The notes under the pieces: model-generated
Databases searched by the model: none
What the model saw: the letters and a program-made list of their open reading frames with translations, nothing else
What the model was told of the DNA's origin: nothing
Translations under genes and position numbers: made by a program
NCBI GenBank assembly: GCA_028532985.1
Contig: JANCIK010000006.1
Location: 1,736,001 to 1,800,000, forward strand
Direction: 5' to 3'
Source: Stropharia rugosoannulata
Lineage: Eukaryota; Basidiomycota; Agaricomycetes; Agaricales; Strophariaceae
DNA: 64,000 nucleotides
In this document: one piece after another, positions 47,949-59,892 of the stretch
Numbering within the stretch: the stretch's first letter is position 1
Layout: each line of letters begins with the position of its first letter

Positions 47949-48329
47949 GCGCCGAAGGGCTAATCGCACTTACACTCTCTAATATATGTAATACCTAACC
48001 TGTCTTGCTCTTCCTACTTTAATTGATTTGCCGCCTGGCTTTTGCCTGGCTTTATATCGCGACTCACCCGCTCAGACTCGGTAGTAGTCCTTAAGACTTT
48101 TTCCTTCCCCAATTCACTCCTCGTAGCCCCTCGTCTTACGACTCATGAGTCAACAACGACTTTGTAACAATTGTAACAACTATTCAATTGCTATTCAATC
48201 ATATTAACCGACAACAAGACGTGCCGTTCGTGTAGGCGTTGTTGTTCATTATTTGCTGGTGGCTTCATTGCAGATGCCGAACAGCAGCAATTGGTCATTT
48301 ACTTTGAAGGATCCAAATCCAAACCCGCC
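47949..48329. other. Intergenic, no gene seen
   Basis: This is the TFIP11-like 3' flank and the PAF1 promoter. Short direct repeats (TTTGCCTGGCTTT near 48035; ACAATTGTAACAACTATTCAATTG near 48167) are the only structure. Confidence 0.4.
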
Positions 48330-49909
48330 ATGAGCTCGAAGAAAAGGTAAAGGTAGAGAATATTGCAGCTACAGTTATGAAAACTGAAATGTATTCAGCT
48401 CCAAACTAGACCTTTTAGTACGAGTCCGATACTCAAATCCTCTCCCCGCCCCTCCATGTCCACCAAAACTGCTCAACATTCCAACGGATCCGATGCGTTA
48501 TGCGCGTCCGGAATTCCTTCATGGGTTGGCTCATGAAACGCCTTTCCCCATGATCGTCGATGCAGAATGTGGTATGCCACTAGATTTGGGTAAATGGGAA
48601 TGCCTTTGGGAGGAAAATGGCGACGAATCAAGTACGTTAGTGCTGCTTCATACAGTAATCGATGGTGCATTCACACTTTTATTCTAGCACTCAACCCAGA
48701 CATGCACAATACTCCAAAACTTGACCCGAAAGATGCGGCCCTCTTACTGGACCCATCATCGTCAACTGGTGCTCATACGGTCAATGGAAACGGTCGAGTG
48801 GGGTCAAGTAGTCAAACACCAGCATCAAGCGTGACCTGGCTTAGGAAGACAGAATATATTAGCAGGGAGGGTGTCCAACGCTCTGGACTTGCCGAACAGT
48901 GCGTATTTCCTTGATTGACGCTCTCCTTCAACTCTAAAATATTTCTTCACAGGAAACATATCGCATCAGCCACAGTCGATGTTTCTAGGAATGCTCAACT
49001 ACGTGACATTGAAGCATCTTTTGCTGCATGTAATGATAATTTCTCTTTACAATCCTTGCGGCATCCGAACAAGCCTGGTGTAACCGCTGTCGAATCGTAT
49101 CCCGTCCTCCCTGACGCCGATATTTGGGCAAATCAATATGACTTGTTTAGATTTTCTGAGCGGCCAGGCGACCGGCCTATTGAGGTCCGTCATGACATAA
49201 CGAACATAAATCGCCAGACTCATTTGAATCTAGGTTGATGATCCTCGCTTGGACTGCGCCATTCTACGCCCAATGAAGACGGAACATGATTCATTCCTGG
49301 CATTTTATCTCACAAATGACGATGAGTCGGCAATACAATTCAAGGAGACCCGCTTTGCCCAAGTCCCATATGAGGTTCCAGAAAACGAAGAGGTACGCGC
49401 AAATTGGCACTTCGTTGAGGAAATACTGACGTCGTGTGATTTAGGAAACGACATTCCACTTCGTACGGGACTATGAGACGGTCAAAGTGGAACAGGAGGT
49501 TCCAAATGAGTTCCTTCTGGTCCTGTCTGAAGGGGATCCTCCAGTCGAAGGACATCTAGACGTAGAAGCCGAGCGGACGCGGCGGGTAAAGGGTGCCTAC
49601 TATAAAAACATTGAGCGTAAGATGCATCTGAAAAAGAGGCGTGTAAATGTGAGTCTGCTAAGCGGATATACTTTGCGCGTGCTTATGGGCCTTTAGATAT
49701 ACGATCAATATGATGACAAGTGGGAAATTATTAAGGTGCTACATGCACCACTCAGTCAAGAAGAAGAAGCTGAAAGGGAAGAGGCATTGGCTGAGGTAGT
49801 TGATCCCAACTATCTGCTTTCAAGAGATGACGCGGACGCGGATGGAGAGGTTGATGATACCACCGGCGTACCTGCTCAGAGTGCTATTGATATTATAACA
49901 GAATCGTAA
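48330..49909 (+). CDS. PAF1: RNA polymerase II-associated factor 1 (PAF1)
   Basis: This is a core subunit of the PAF1 complex, which travels with RNA polymerase II and supports elongation and histone H2B ubiquitination. The first exon is short (MSSKK plus a split Arg/Ser codon), spliced to KLDLLVRVRYSNPLPAPPC, the family's typical N terminus. Later exons read PMRYARPEFLHGLAHETPF, VTWLRKTEYISREGVQR and DIEASFAACND. They continue with ESYPVLPDADIWANQYDLFR, DDPRLDCAILRPMK and TFHFVRDYETVKVEQEVPNE. The last two are YYKNIERKMHLKKRRVN and IYDQYDDKWEIIKVLHAPL, followed by an acidic tail ending ITES. Six or seven GT-AG introns and about 430 residues fit the family. Confidence 0.95.
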
Positions 49910-50448
49910 TTGGCGGGGCGTGGTTTATTCATACTATTTCAGTGTGCATAACAGGTTATGCCGACGTAAATGTGTACGTATCGTGTCGTTCTGTGACTAT
50001 ACCTGGATTTATAGAATACGCGTCGTTGAAAAAGTCAACGAACGGACTTCTGAAAGGCGCTGTGAGGACGATTCCATAAAATGGTCTTCGTTTCCAATTG
50101 ACTATAGGGGAAAGCCGAAGTTTTGCACTTGTTCAATGCGATAAAAATAATATCTCACAAACATAATTATTTGGATATAAATTTCGTACAAGTATACCAC
50201 CTGTGACTCGACCATGCGAATGGCAGTCCCCAGAGCGACAATTCGACGACAAGTTGGCTAAGTCAAGTCCAATAATACAAGGGCTCATCCATTCGAAAGA
50301 TGATCACACTAACATGTGTTTTGCCGCAGGTTGTACAAACTTTTCTATCAAGAACAGCACCACATGTGAGCCTAGGATCATGAAAAAAATAGATTCATGC
50401 GGCATAACACATCGATTCAAGCAACAAGAAAAAGAAAAACGAGTTGAT
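49910..50448. other. Intergenic between convergent PAF1 and eL43 genes
   Basis: I see no gene or repeat. The sequence is AT-rich around 50145-50200 and contains only short frames without family features. Confidence 0.5.
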
Positions 50449-50969
50449 CTATGCCTCAGTGATCTCGCGTAACCGACGGACAGTGCTTTTGGGTAGTGAA
50501 CATGCAGATGAGATGATTGATACAGTGGCAATTATTGGAGTTGACGTACCTGCGAACTGTCGCAGCTGCTGTTGTAGACACAGTCCACGCACCCCCCGCA
50601 ATCGTCTTCCTGCATGCCCCGCAATGCCAGATTCCAACGGCAGTTCTCTTCACCGAGTCCTAAAAGGCGTAATTTATTGAAAGAATCTCTTTTAAACTCA
50701 AATACTACATACCTTGCCGCAGAACGTGCAAGTGTACCGTGCGTGCTGCGAGATTTCCATCTTTTTGACCTGCTTACGCAGGGAAGCACCGTAACGCTAA
50801 CATGCCCAATTATCGATCTTTAGTCTTCGATGTGCACCGCATTTTTCTGAACTCAACTTACGGTTCCGTATTTACCGGTAATTCCTACTTTCTTGGTGCG
50901 TTTCGTCTACAGAGCACTAGGCGTCAGTCTGCGCGGATTGGGGGATATTCTTGCATGATAACGAACCAT
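50449..50969 (-). CDS. RPL43: Large ribosomal subunit protein eL43 (L37a/L43)
   Basis: This is a zinc-binding protein of the 60S subunit. The start codon at 50967-50969 stands alone: the first intron (GTTCGT...CTGTAG) begins directly after ATG. The next exon reads [15 protein letters not shown], followed by [20 protein letters not shown] and YTCTFCGK, then [36 protein letters not shown] and [12 protein letters not shown]. The zinc ligands are the Cys pairs in CTFC and CGAC. The length is about 92 residues, as in other eukaryotes. Four introns in so short a gene is typical for basidiomycete ribosomal genes. Confidence 0.97.
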
Positions 50970-51292
50970 CTTCAGGAATTGCGGAGGATGTGCGACAGCA
51001 AGGTGCCCACTACCGCTAATTGGGCTTCGCTCGTGGGAAATCCAACGGGATATTCCGCATTAACTGTACAGTTTAACGCCACCTCTTCCTATCTTATCTG
51101 ATGGTGCTGTATTCGAATTTCGCAGGCGTTCTCCTGCAACCGTGGCCTGTTCTCGATAAGCTGACTTCGTTTTTGTTTTTTGTTTTTATAATAACACAAA
51201 ACATCCTGTGGTATATGCCTGTCTCTACATTAAGTACAGGAAGCAAAAATTAAAATATACGGAGAACTAATGCGGTCTCCTCGATTTCATGT
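50970..51292. other. eL43 promoter side and SFH5 3' flank
   Basis: I see no gene. A T/A-rich run (GTTTTTGTTTTTTGTTTTTA, about 51169-51189) lies between the two minus-strand genes. Confidence 0.45.
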
Positions 51293-52767
51293 TCAAAAAA
51301 TTTCTCCTTCTCCCCCATATCGCGTCGGTATTTGGCTTGTAGATATGTATTCGGACAGTTCCTTCTTGATTGATTGTTTCCCGGTTCCTACCACACACAT
51401 CTTTGCCATAGTATTGGCTGAAATAATAGGCTTAAAAAGCCAAAATATCCAGTTGAGGAGTGTAGGAACATTAATGAAGAACTTCTTGAACTAATCGATT
51501 GCTCGTAAATCGCGTCTAATTCGATGTTGGTAGACTCTTACTAGCATCTCGGGATAGTGATTTTGAAAAATATTGGTAGCTTCTGTAGCAGCTGCCTTTG
51601 AATTGGCGTCGCGGCTTGTCAGGCTAACGCCTTCGTAATCTTAAAGGGTCACCCCAGAGATTAGGAGAAACTCGTTGTCTTTGAATTGAAAAACTGTACC
51701 ATGCACTTGAATCATTTGATCATGATGTATAAAGTCCAACTGCATGACACTCTTCTCCATCAGTGCCACACGCCATCTGTCGATGTGGGTTAGGCAAGCC
51801 GTTCAGCAGGACGCGACGAGAAAACTAAATAAATAATCATACCGGATAAACCTCTGCACATCACCAAAGACCGCTTTCAAATCTTGGTTACCTCCGTAAA
51901 TATTGTATCTAGTATATGGTCCGTTAGTGCAAGTGTTCAACAGATTGTGACGTATAAGCATACACAACCAGACGGCCTTCGTTATCTTTTCCGGATATGT
52001 GAGCCAAGTTCCCAAAAACATCCTGAGGAAAGTCCTCTTCCAATGCCGCTTTGATATTGAACGTCTCCCTCCAGCACAGTGTACTAGTTAATTGTTCACC
52101 AGCATCACTAATGCTCAAATTTCTGTTCGTGTGTTAATAAACCTTTTGGATCGTCAGTAAATGGTCATACCTCGCTCGAAGAAATTTCATAAGGATGACG
52201 CTGACTCGTGGGTCTCCGTGTAGGTCGTTGGGATCAATGGGTACTCCCCAAAGTGTTATTGGAGTTTTTCGGGCGTTTTCTTTGTCTGGATATGCTTTCT
52301 CCAGTAACTCTGGAATCCTGGTCTACGTCCGTCAAACGTTTGTTAAACGGGCGAGATTAGTACTATATTAATATACATACCCGAAATTCCTTGAGCGCAC
52401 CCCATTCTCGTTCCGTGAACTTGGCGGTGAGCTCATTCATACGTTCCGGAGCATCAGCTCCGTCAGGGGCTGATTTGACGTCCGTAGCAGAAGAAGATTT
52501 ATCGGCCATTTTTGTAACGCGAGTTTTATCTGCCACTAGATCGGAGGGTATGGTTATTTCTGAAGCCGCTGGCACTGGCGCCAGCTCCGGTTGTGGTAAA
52601 CATGAGCTTGCCGCTTCGTCTGATGTAGGAATAGCAGGGGACTCTACAGCCCCAGGAACAGATGACGGAGCAACAGAGCCGGGTTGATGAACTAGATCAA
52701 CAGAGTTAATTTCTTCCTCTACAACGACGTGGGCTGCTGTAACGGGAGCAAGCACAATTTGGGACAT
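51293..52767 (-). CDS. SFH5: Sec14-like phosphatidylinositol transfer protein SFH5
   Basis: This is a CRAL-TRIO protein of the SFH5 group, which moves phosphatidylinositol between membranes and is found in the cytosol and ER. A disordered Ala/Pro-rich N terminus (about 100 residues) leads into LTAKFTEREWGALKEFR, RIPELLEKAYPDKENARKT, PITLWGVPIDP and RVSVILMKFLRAR (CRAL-TRIO N). The lipid-binding lobe follows: CWRETFNIKAALEEDF, LVVYNIYGGNQDLKAVFGD, LDFIHHDQMIQVHDYEGVSL, NIFQNHYPEML, KKFFINVPTLLNWIFWLFKP, IISANTMAKMCVVGTGK and QIPTRYGGEGEIF at the end. It has about six introns. Its start is only 232 bp from the divergent SLY41-like gene, so the promoters are shared or abutting. Confidence 0.92.
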
Positions 52768-52999
52768 GAAGGATGGGTATGAAGTTCAGTATATAGTAGT
52801 ATCGGTTCAAACAGTGACACGACTGCATATCTGATAAGATTAGGCATTTACGATGGTGATTATGTAACCTGATGCTCTTCTGGTTTAGAGGCAGTCGTTT
52901 TGTTTGCTGTTTCATCCCCGTCCGCATCGCCAGTACTGGCCTGAATGCTCCCATTTACCCAGTAATATCCTCGCTACCCCTCCTCAATATATCATTATT

Positions 53000-54679
53000 A
53001 TGCATCCTCCTCAACTGCATGGCTATGATTTGAACCAATCTCATGAAAAATCGCGCCAACGAAACGCAGGATGGGGTATGCACGCTGGTCGGCTACCCAT
53101 GTATAGTCCTGTCTGGACAAACGATAAACCATGGGCGCAAAAGATGGCGGCAAAATTTGGATCTACCCTGGAGGAGATCCCAAATCTTGCAGTCTTCTAC
53201 CTTCCTTTTCTCAATAGACGGTCATCTAGGTCATTCGTTACTGGAAAGGCGTCTATGACCGCCTCCAACCAGTCATCAAACTTCGTTTTCATCCTCCTTT
53301 GTGGTCTGTGGTACACTACATCTGCGCTTTCCTCTAACACCGGGAAAGCCATTTTGAACCAATTCCGCTACCCCATCACCCTCACTTTCGTCCAGTTTGG
53401 ATTTGTCGCCTCCTATTGTCTACTGTTCATGTCGCCGTTGGTCCGGTTCTCAACATTACGGATGCCAACCCGGGAAATTATCAATAATACCTTTCCAATG
53501 GGTCTCTTTCAAGTGGGCGGTCACATCTTCTCCAGTATCGCTATTTCCAGAATACCAGTCAGCACCGTACATACCATCAAGGTGAGAGTAGTAGATTAAC
53601 CAATTCGACCCACAAATTGAAACATTGGCCAGGCTTTGTCACCACTATTTACTGTTGCGGCCTATGCGCTTCTCTTTGGCGTTTCTTATTCCACGAGGAC
53701 GTACATCTCCCTTTTGCCGTTAACCTTTGGAGTTATGCTGGCATGCTCGTTCGATGTATCGGCATCAAACGCGATCGGCTTGTTTTGTGCCTTTGGTTCC
53801 GCTCTCGTTTTTGTTAGCTCCAATATCTTTTTCAAGAAGATCATGCCATCTCCAGGCGCAAGGGCATTATCTGCATCCCACAAGCTTGACAAAATGAATC
53901 TGTTGCTGTACTCTTCAAGCATGGCCTTTATCCTCATGATTCCCATCTGGGTTTATTATGATTTACCGGTACTATTGTCGAATGCTCCTGCAACCCCACC
54001 CAAAGGAGGACCACCGCCACACTCTGTTGCCTATTATTTCTTCCTCAATGGAACTGTGCACTATGCACAAAACATCATCGCCTTCATCATTCTGTCTTCT
54101 ACATCTCCAGTGACGTATTCTATTGCTTCGCTGATTAAACGTGTTGCGGTGATCTGCATAGCCATCGTATGGTTCAATCAAGCGGTTCATCCTGTCCAAG
54201 CCTTTGGAATATGCATGACATTCATGGGCCTTTACATGTATAATAATGCCAAGGGGGACATTGCCAAAGGAGAAAAGAAGTTACGTCGCATTAAGGCCAA
54301 CCAAGACATGATGTTGCCCACCACTAAAGATGACCCCATAATGTTATCCGATTACGATGCGCCCGACCTATCTTCAGAACATCTAGTACACGAGGCACAG
54401 GGCGTAGGTTCTGGGACCATGTACGGGCGTACGATCACGACTCCACATCAACTTCACAGGTCACCACCTGTGTTACATGTGCAGACCTTAGAAAGCACGC
54501 CGACAGTAAAGGTCTCTATTGGCTCTCCCGTGGATTTATATCCTTCCCCGCCACTCTCAGATGATTCCCCTTTGCCAGACACGAAACCCTCACGAAAATT
54601 CGATGCGTACGAAAGCCAGGTCAGGACTGGATACCATACACATCATCATACCAATCATCCTCCGCCTGTTTTTGCGTGA
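53000..54679 (+). CDS. SLY41-like triose-phosphate-transporter family protein
   Basis: This is a nucleotide-sugar/triose-phosphate type transporter of the drug/metabolite superfamily, most like SLY41, which suppresses loss of the Rab Ypt1 in ER-Golgi traffic. Two exons (53000-53581, 53633-54679) give 542 residues. The transmembrane core begins FVFILLCGLWYTTSALSSNT and includes PITLTFVQFGFVASYCLLF, FQVGGHIFSSIAIS, RIPVSTVHTIKALSPLFT, TYISLLPLTFGVMLAC, GLFCAFGSALVFVSSNIF, KMNLLLYSSSMAFILMIPI and SPVTYSIASLIKRVAVICIA, all hallmarks of the TPT fold. The N-terminal 100 residues and the His/Pro-rich C-terminal tail are cytosolic and disordered. The substrate is not known. Confidence 0.9.
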
Positions 54680-55325
54680 TTATAGCTCATCTAGTGCCAA
54701 ACTACAAGATACAAACTAGATTTATTTGTGTCATTGGAAATTTATGCACGTACATAGAGAGTACCTTAGTACCTTAAAGCAACTTTGGACAAGTACTGTA
54801 ATGTTTGTTTATTCTCTTCAGCCTGATTTTTGTCACATTTTGTATTCGTATTTATATAAATTTTCGTAGTGAACACGGGCTGGTGCGCTATAGAACTTTG
54901 CTGAAGCCAAGGGGAACTCTCATAAATCCACCAAGCATCATGGGAAGTAATTACCAGACACAACTAATTAATATCGGTGTCGCTAGTGTCCTGCATATGC
55001 AGAACACCTTTTAAATGTATCACTTGCAGACGTACTTACTAAGATCATACATTTGCTGATATACACATTTTAGAGCGTGCAAAGACGCCAATACTCTCAA
55101 CTTATCTGGTACTTACATAACAGCCAGGGGCGAGTAGTAAGTGCATTTCTTACCATGAAACGTCCCTTCCAAAACCAACACAGTAGAATGGTAAATGTGA
55201 CCGACCAGACGTGACAGTGACAAACCAAACTTCCCGCACGTGGTTCCACTGGTAGATTGCCAAAAGCTCATCGACAACGGGCACGCCGACAACGTCCGCC
55301 ATCTTCAAGAAGACTCCAGCTCAGC
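54680..55325. other. Intergenic, eS4 upstream region
   Basis: I see no gene. AT-rich sequence follows the SLY41-like stop, and the eS4 promoter should lie in the last 200 bp. No repeat or RNA gene is recognised. Confidence 0.5.
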
Positions 55326-56444
55326 ATGGTCCGTAATCCTATTCGAAAGGCCTTCAAGAACTCGCCTAGGTCGTTACTTTGACGAAATTGCGGTCCTAAT
55401 TGATGGATGCAAAATCGTCTGACTGGATGACCTCGGGATGGGTTCTTGGGAGGGCTAAATTCTTGTTCGCCCTCATGAGACTGACATCCTGCTACGTATA
55501 GGCTCGTGGACCCAAAAAGCACTTGAAGCGCCTTAGCGCCCCCTCGTCATGGATGTTGGACAAATTGAGCGGGACTTATGTATGTGGTGAAATATCACAT
55601 TTGCGAAACATCGCTGAAGCACTGCATCGGAACTTAGGCTCCTCGTCCCTCCCCCGGTCCCCACAAACTCCGGGAGTCGCTCCCCCTTACTGTCTTCCTC
55701 CGGAACAGGCTAAAGTACGCCTTAACTGGACGTGAAGTTACTGCAATCGTCAAGCAGCGCTTGATCAAAATTGACGCGAAGGTCCGCACCGACCCCACCT
55801 ACCCTGCGGGATTCATGGGTACGTCGTCCAAATAATACTGCTGTCTCTGTCATGTTTAATTAGGCTTTATCAGATGTCATTTCCATTGAAAAGTCCGGCG
55901 AGCACTTCCGCCTGCTTTACGACGTCAAGGGGCGCTTCACTATTCACCGCATCACCCCCGAGGAGGCCTCCTACAAACTCCTCAAAGTTCGCCGCGTTGC
56001 TATTGGAACTGGAGGTGTTCCCCACATCGTCACCCATGACGGCCGTACCATCCGCTACCCTGATCCCCTTATCCGCGCCAACGATACTGTGAAGTTCGAC
56101 CTGGAACAGAACAAAATCACGGACTTCGTCAAGTTCGACACTGGCAACATCGTCATGATCACTGGTGGACGTAATATGGGCAGGGCAGGTGTTATCGTAC
56201 ACAGGGAAAAACATATTGGAGGATTCGATATCGTCCATGTAAAGGACTCCCTTGACCGAACGTTTGCCACTCGGTACGTGCTAATTATGGTTATTGTCAC
56301 AGTGACCTAAGTAGTTTTAGCGTCACCAACATCTTCGTCATTGGTGAGGGAATTAAGCCATGGATATCCCTTCCTAAGGGTAAGGGTACCAAGCTCACCA
56401 TCTCCGAGGAGCGGGATGTCAGGAGAAAGAGGGCTGCTGAGTAA
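55326..56444 (+). CDS. RPS4: Small ribosomal subunit protein eS4
   Basis: This is a 40S ribosomal protein. As in the eL43 gene, the start codon (55326-55328) forms its own coding exon: a 173-nt intron (GTCCGT...GTATAG) begins directly after ATG. The rest reads [127 protein letters not shown] (KOW-like loop) and [20 protein letters not shown], ending VRRKRAAE. Four introns give about 262 residues, the standard eS4 length. The start ATG is inferred from its splice to the conserved ARGPKKH. Its 3' end converges on PSO2. Confidence 0.96.
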
Positions 56445-56536
56445 TTCTACATCTTCATCTACGTTTGTACGCTATCCAGCCTTTTTTGCGATTAACGGGT
56501 CTACCCTGAGGATGCCGGCGATGACAAATGTGTGTA

Positions 56537-59109
56537 TTACCAGTAGTCTGGTTGTCGATAAGGAACTATGGTGTACTTAACATATTTCCTGCTCTCGGTT
56601 TCCCACTTGTCGACCCAGTGCTTGATTTTGGCTCTGCTGGTTTCACTGCCTACATTCACCGTTGCTGTTATCTTCTCCCAATTGAGGGACATGGCAAAGC
56701 ACGTCAACTCGTAAAACGATGAGTGCTCCGAATAGGGAACAGGATAAATTTGTATTGTTGCTGTTGATTTAGCAGAAGGTTTGAGATCGGTATATTTGAA
56801 GTCCTTCCCAGTAGCGTGCGTTAGGACGCCTGCGACTGTGGATGAAGAGCTTTTGCCTACGGAGGGAGTATATCTGTCCGAGATTGTGATTAGTTGGGAA
56901 CAAGTCACTTCCCTGACTGGTGACATACGTCCATCCTGTTGGACGAAAGCCAACAATTCTACTATAAAACCCTTGAAACCGATCGAGATAGTTTTTGAGC
57001 ATATCTGTTGTAATTGTTCCTAGAGGTACAAGATGAACCAAAGCGTTCCGTGGATTGCTTGTGAGTAGCGCATTCAGCTCATAATCGCCTTCGCATCTCA
57101 AGATATCTGCTTTTCGGCTGTCACAGTAGACTTTGCTATTGAGTGCGTGGGCTATAGCTGCGATAGAAACTGTCAACTATAGGACAAGATAGAAACAATG
57201 ACTTTGTGAAGCACCTTTCACCATCCGCTCTTTACCAATGGAATATGTCCTGTGGGGGGAAAAATAAACAAAGTACCTTTGCAATGATATATAAACATAC
57301 CCAACGACGAAAAGTAACCTACATGGTTCCTTTATTTTCTTTTTGACGTGAGACGAGAGCCAGTCAAACATATTTGTGTCCATGCTGTACGTGATACAAG
57401 CATCATTCAGTTTATGGGCCAGTCCAGCACAAGCAGAAACAACAAGTGGTTGAGGGGGAAATGTGTACTAAAGATGCACGTCAGTGGAATCAGGAAGGAA
57501 TTATAGTCCACAATTTACCTTTGGATCAAGGTAGGTAGTGTCCAAGTATAACTGATCTACAGGTTTGTTCCTCACCGCTGGATGAAGAACATGTTGGGGG
57601 GAAGCGCGAAAATCACCACAGTGTAAATACCGAAATATTTTATGTGATCCTATATAAGTTGATTTGTATGCACTGTCGCCAGCATTGACAGTTTGACGTC
57701 CCTCGAATAGAAAGAGACACGACCCGGGACAGTGATTCGCTTCAATGAGAGTAACTGTCACGCCGTTGGTATTTGGTATAATGGTGGCAACGTCCATAGG
57801 TAAAGGATGCACCCATTTCTTGTCCACAGATAGCATATGTATGATTAAATTTGCAGTGCCCTCTGAGCAATAAATAGGGCCATGTTTCCAGCTGGATGAG
57901 AGGTTGGTATAGTGGTCTGAATGAGCATGACTAGAAGTTGAACTCAGAAAGTCAGTAAATATACATTACTAGTGAGACGCAATGACATACGTTAGAAAGT
58001 AAGCAGTCACTTCAGGAATTTTGCCGTATTTGAATGCATCGACAGCAATGGGCATTCCTGGCATTACTTTATAAAACGGAGCTTTTCGACGGTCGGTCCT
58101 TGAATTTCGTTGCTTCATAGCTGTCCCTTCCACTACATCGACTTCCTTCCAAACCTCGGAATCCTTATTAGAAGTCATAAGTATAGAGAACGCGTTATTA
58201 TTTGTTGCATATTTGCCCTTATTCTCGACGGTTACTGTGTCGACTGATAGTCGCGAAATCGAATAGGACTCCTTGAAAAGGATGGATGGGTTACCAGATT
58301 CTTTAGTTGTACCGGTTTGATTGGCTCCTGCATCCTGTAGGCAAGAGAAGATAAGCTTTCCTATGCGTACACTCTGCCAAAGAATAACTTGCCTGTTGGG
58401 ATGCATCAAAGTGACTCATTGTTTTGTTGTTATTAGTTTCGTAACTATCAGCACTCTCCGCAGGATTAGGTACGTTTTCGTCGTCTTCCTGTTCCCATTG
58501 GTCAAAGTCAAGGTCGATATCCACGGGCGTCATATTTTGTAATGAAGCAGAGATGTCGTCGGAACTAAAAGCTGAGGAAACTAAGGGCAAGCTCAGAGAA
58601 GCAGAATTGACCCTGAGCATTTGTGGGGTTTCAAAGCTTTGTGTAGCCACTTCCTGGTGGTCTGGTACCGTGTCGCCTGGTACCGTATCCTTTAACTCCG
58701 CGTTGACAAGCAGAAATGGTCGACCAAAGGCAGATACTGAGCATTCATAGGAGACCTCTTCCCGGCTCGATGTTAAATCCCCAACATATTTGGAAGAAGT
58801 TGCACTGGAAATAGGACTCGTGCCAGAATGGCCTTGTTGATCCCCTTGTGTGTTTACATCTGAACTCTTAGGGTACAATGTCAACTTGCGCCTCTTAATG
58901 GCAGGTGGATCAATAAACTCAATCGACTCCTCGCTGTCCGAGTCTATTACAATTACTTCTGCGTCGGTCGGAGAGCGAGTTGATTTCGGGTTCTCTCGTG
59001 GCTTGGCTTTTGTGGTTGACTTGGGCAGAGGAGTCGCACTAAAAAACTTGTGCAAGGTTTGGTCTCGACTGAGCGATTTAGACTTTATCGTTTTCTCGGC
59101 AGGAGCCAT
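56537..59109 (-). CDS. PSO2: DNA interstrand crosslink repair nuclease PSO2/SNM1
   Basis: This is a nuclear 5' exonuclease of the metallo-beta-lactamase/beta-CASP family that processes interstrand crosslinks. The N terminus (residues 16-23, DQTLHKFF) resembles a PCNA-interaction box with Asp in place of the usual Gln, followed by a disordered acidic region with IVIDSDSEESIEFID. The catalytic domain begins RKAPFYKVMPGMPIAVDAF and FKYGKIPEVTAYFLT, then HAHSDHYTNLSSSWK with the H-x-H-x-D-H metal motif. It goes on with VTLIEANHCPGSCLFLF, IFRYLHCGDFRAS, VDQLYLDTTYLDP, TYSIGKERM, LVHLVPLGTI, GFRPTGWTY and IYPVPYSEHSSFYELTCF, and ends PYRQPDYW. It has about seven introns and about 700 residues. Confidence 0.93.
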
Positions 59110-59188
59110 TTCTTGATGGTAGGCTTGACGAAAGATCCTTCAGTAAGTTGAATGGACTAAGAGTTAGTGAATGTAGAAACAGTCCGTC

Positions 59189-59215
59189 CTGTTCAACAGT
59201 TTATTTGTTGAACAG
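59189..59215. repeat. Inverted repeat upstream of PSO2
   Basis: CTGTTCAACA (59189-59198) and TGTTGAACAG (59206-59215) are perfect reverse complements with a 7-nt spacer. They sit 80-106 bp upstream of the PSO2 ATG. The position suits a dimeric regulator site, but no factor can be named. Confidence 0.6.
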
Positions 59216-59789
59216 TGGTTCCAAAGTGGTTCGCGTTGGTCGTTCGCTGTTGTTCGCCGCGTTGCTTTCCTTTGGTTGTGATTATCACTTTACGTAATGT
59301 ATGAACGCAGGTCTAGTCTACGGAGTCCTTGGCACATCCCAAAACAATCCCACAGTCGCAGCTTTACAAGCTTAAAGAGACTTAAAGCTTGAAATCTTGA
59401 CTTGACTACAACTTGACTCTTGCTTGAATCAGGCACTGATCTTTGACTGCGCTTTATGGTACAGTAGCTCGAAAAGAATACTTTGGGACTGCACATCCTT
59501 ATCACATTCTGCCTCTGCCTCAGAATGCCAAAGATTTGAATCTGTCATTCTTGTCGCCGTTACTTTCAAGCTTGAGTTTGAACACCTGCACCCATCTATA
59601 GCACAAACTGCCAAATGCCATTATGCATGTTTCCGAGATTCTCACTCCATGCATATTAGAAGCTACAGGTGACTGTAGCGCTTACTTATGCTTCCTTACG
59701 AATTGGCACAGTTTGGTTATCCTGTAAGCATTGGAAATTCACATTTACTTAATTAATCGAGGATCTGATAATGTTATCGAAGAGGGTTG

Positions 59790-59797
59790 AATATAAA
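59790..59797 (+). promoter_or_regulatory. TATA box of the class III aminotransferase gene
   Basis: This is TATAAATA within AATATAAATATGC, about 96 bp upstream of the ATG at 59893, a normal fungal spacing. Confidence 0.5.
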
Positions 59798-59892
59798 TAT
59801 GCACGCCGTCATCTAACGCCGTCAAGATCCGATTAGGACAAGCCAACTCTCACCTTGGAACGACCTTTCAACTTCTTAGATTTACATAAATC

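Larger units (their letters stand above)
59110..59892. other. Divergent promoter region, PSO2 and aminotransferase
   Basis: I see no gene. The region holds a 10-bp inverted repeat at 59189-59215 and a TATA box at 59790-59797 (both listed). Short frames across 59424-59672 have no family features. Confidence 0.5.
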
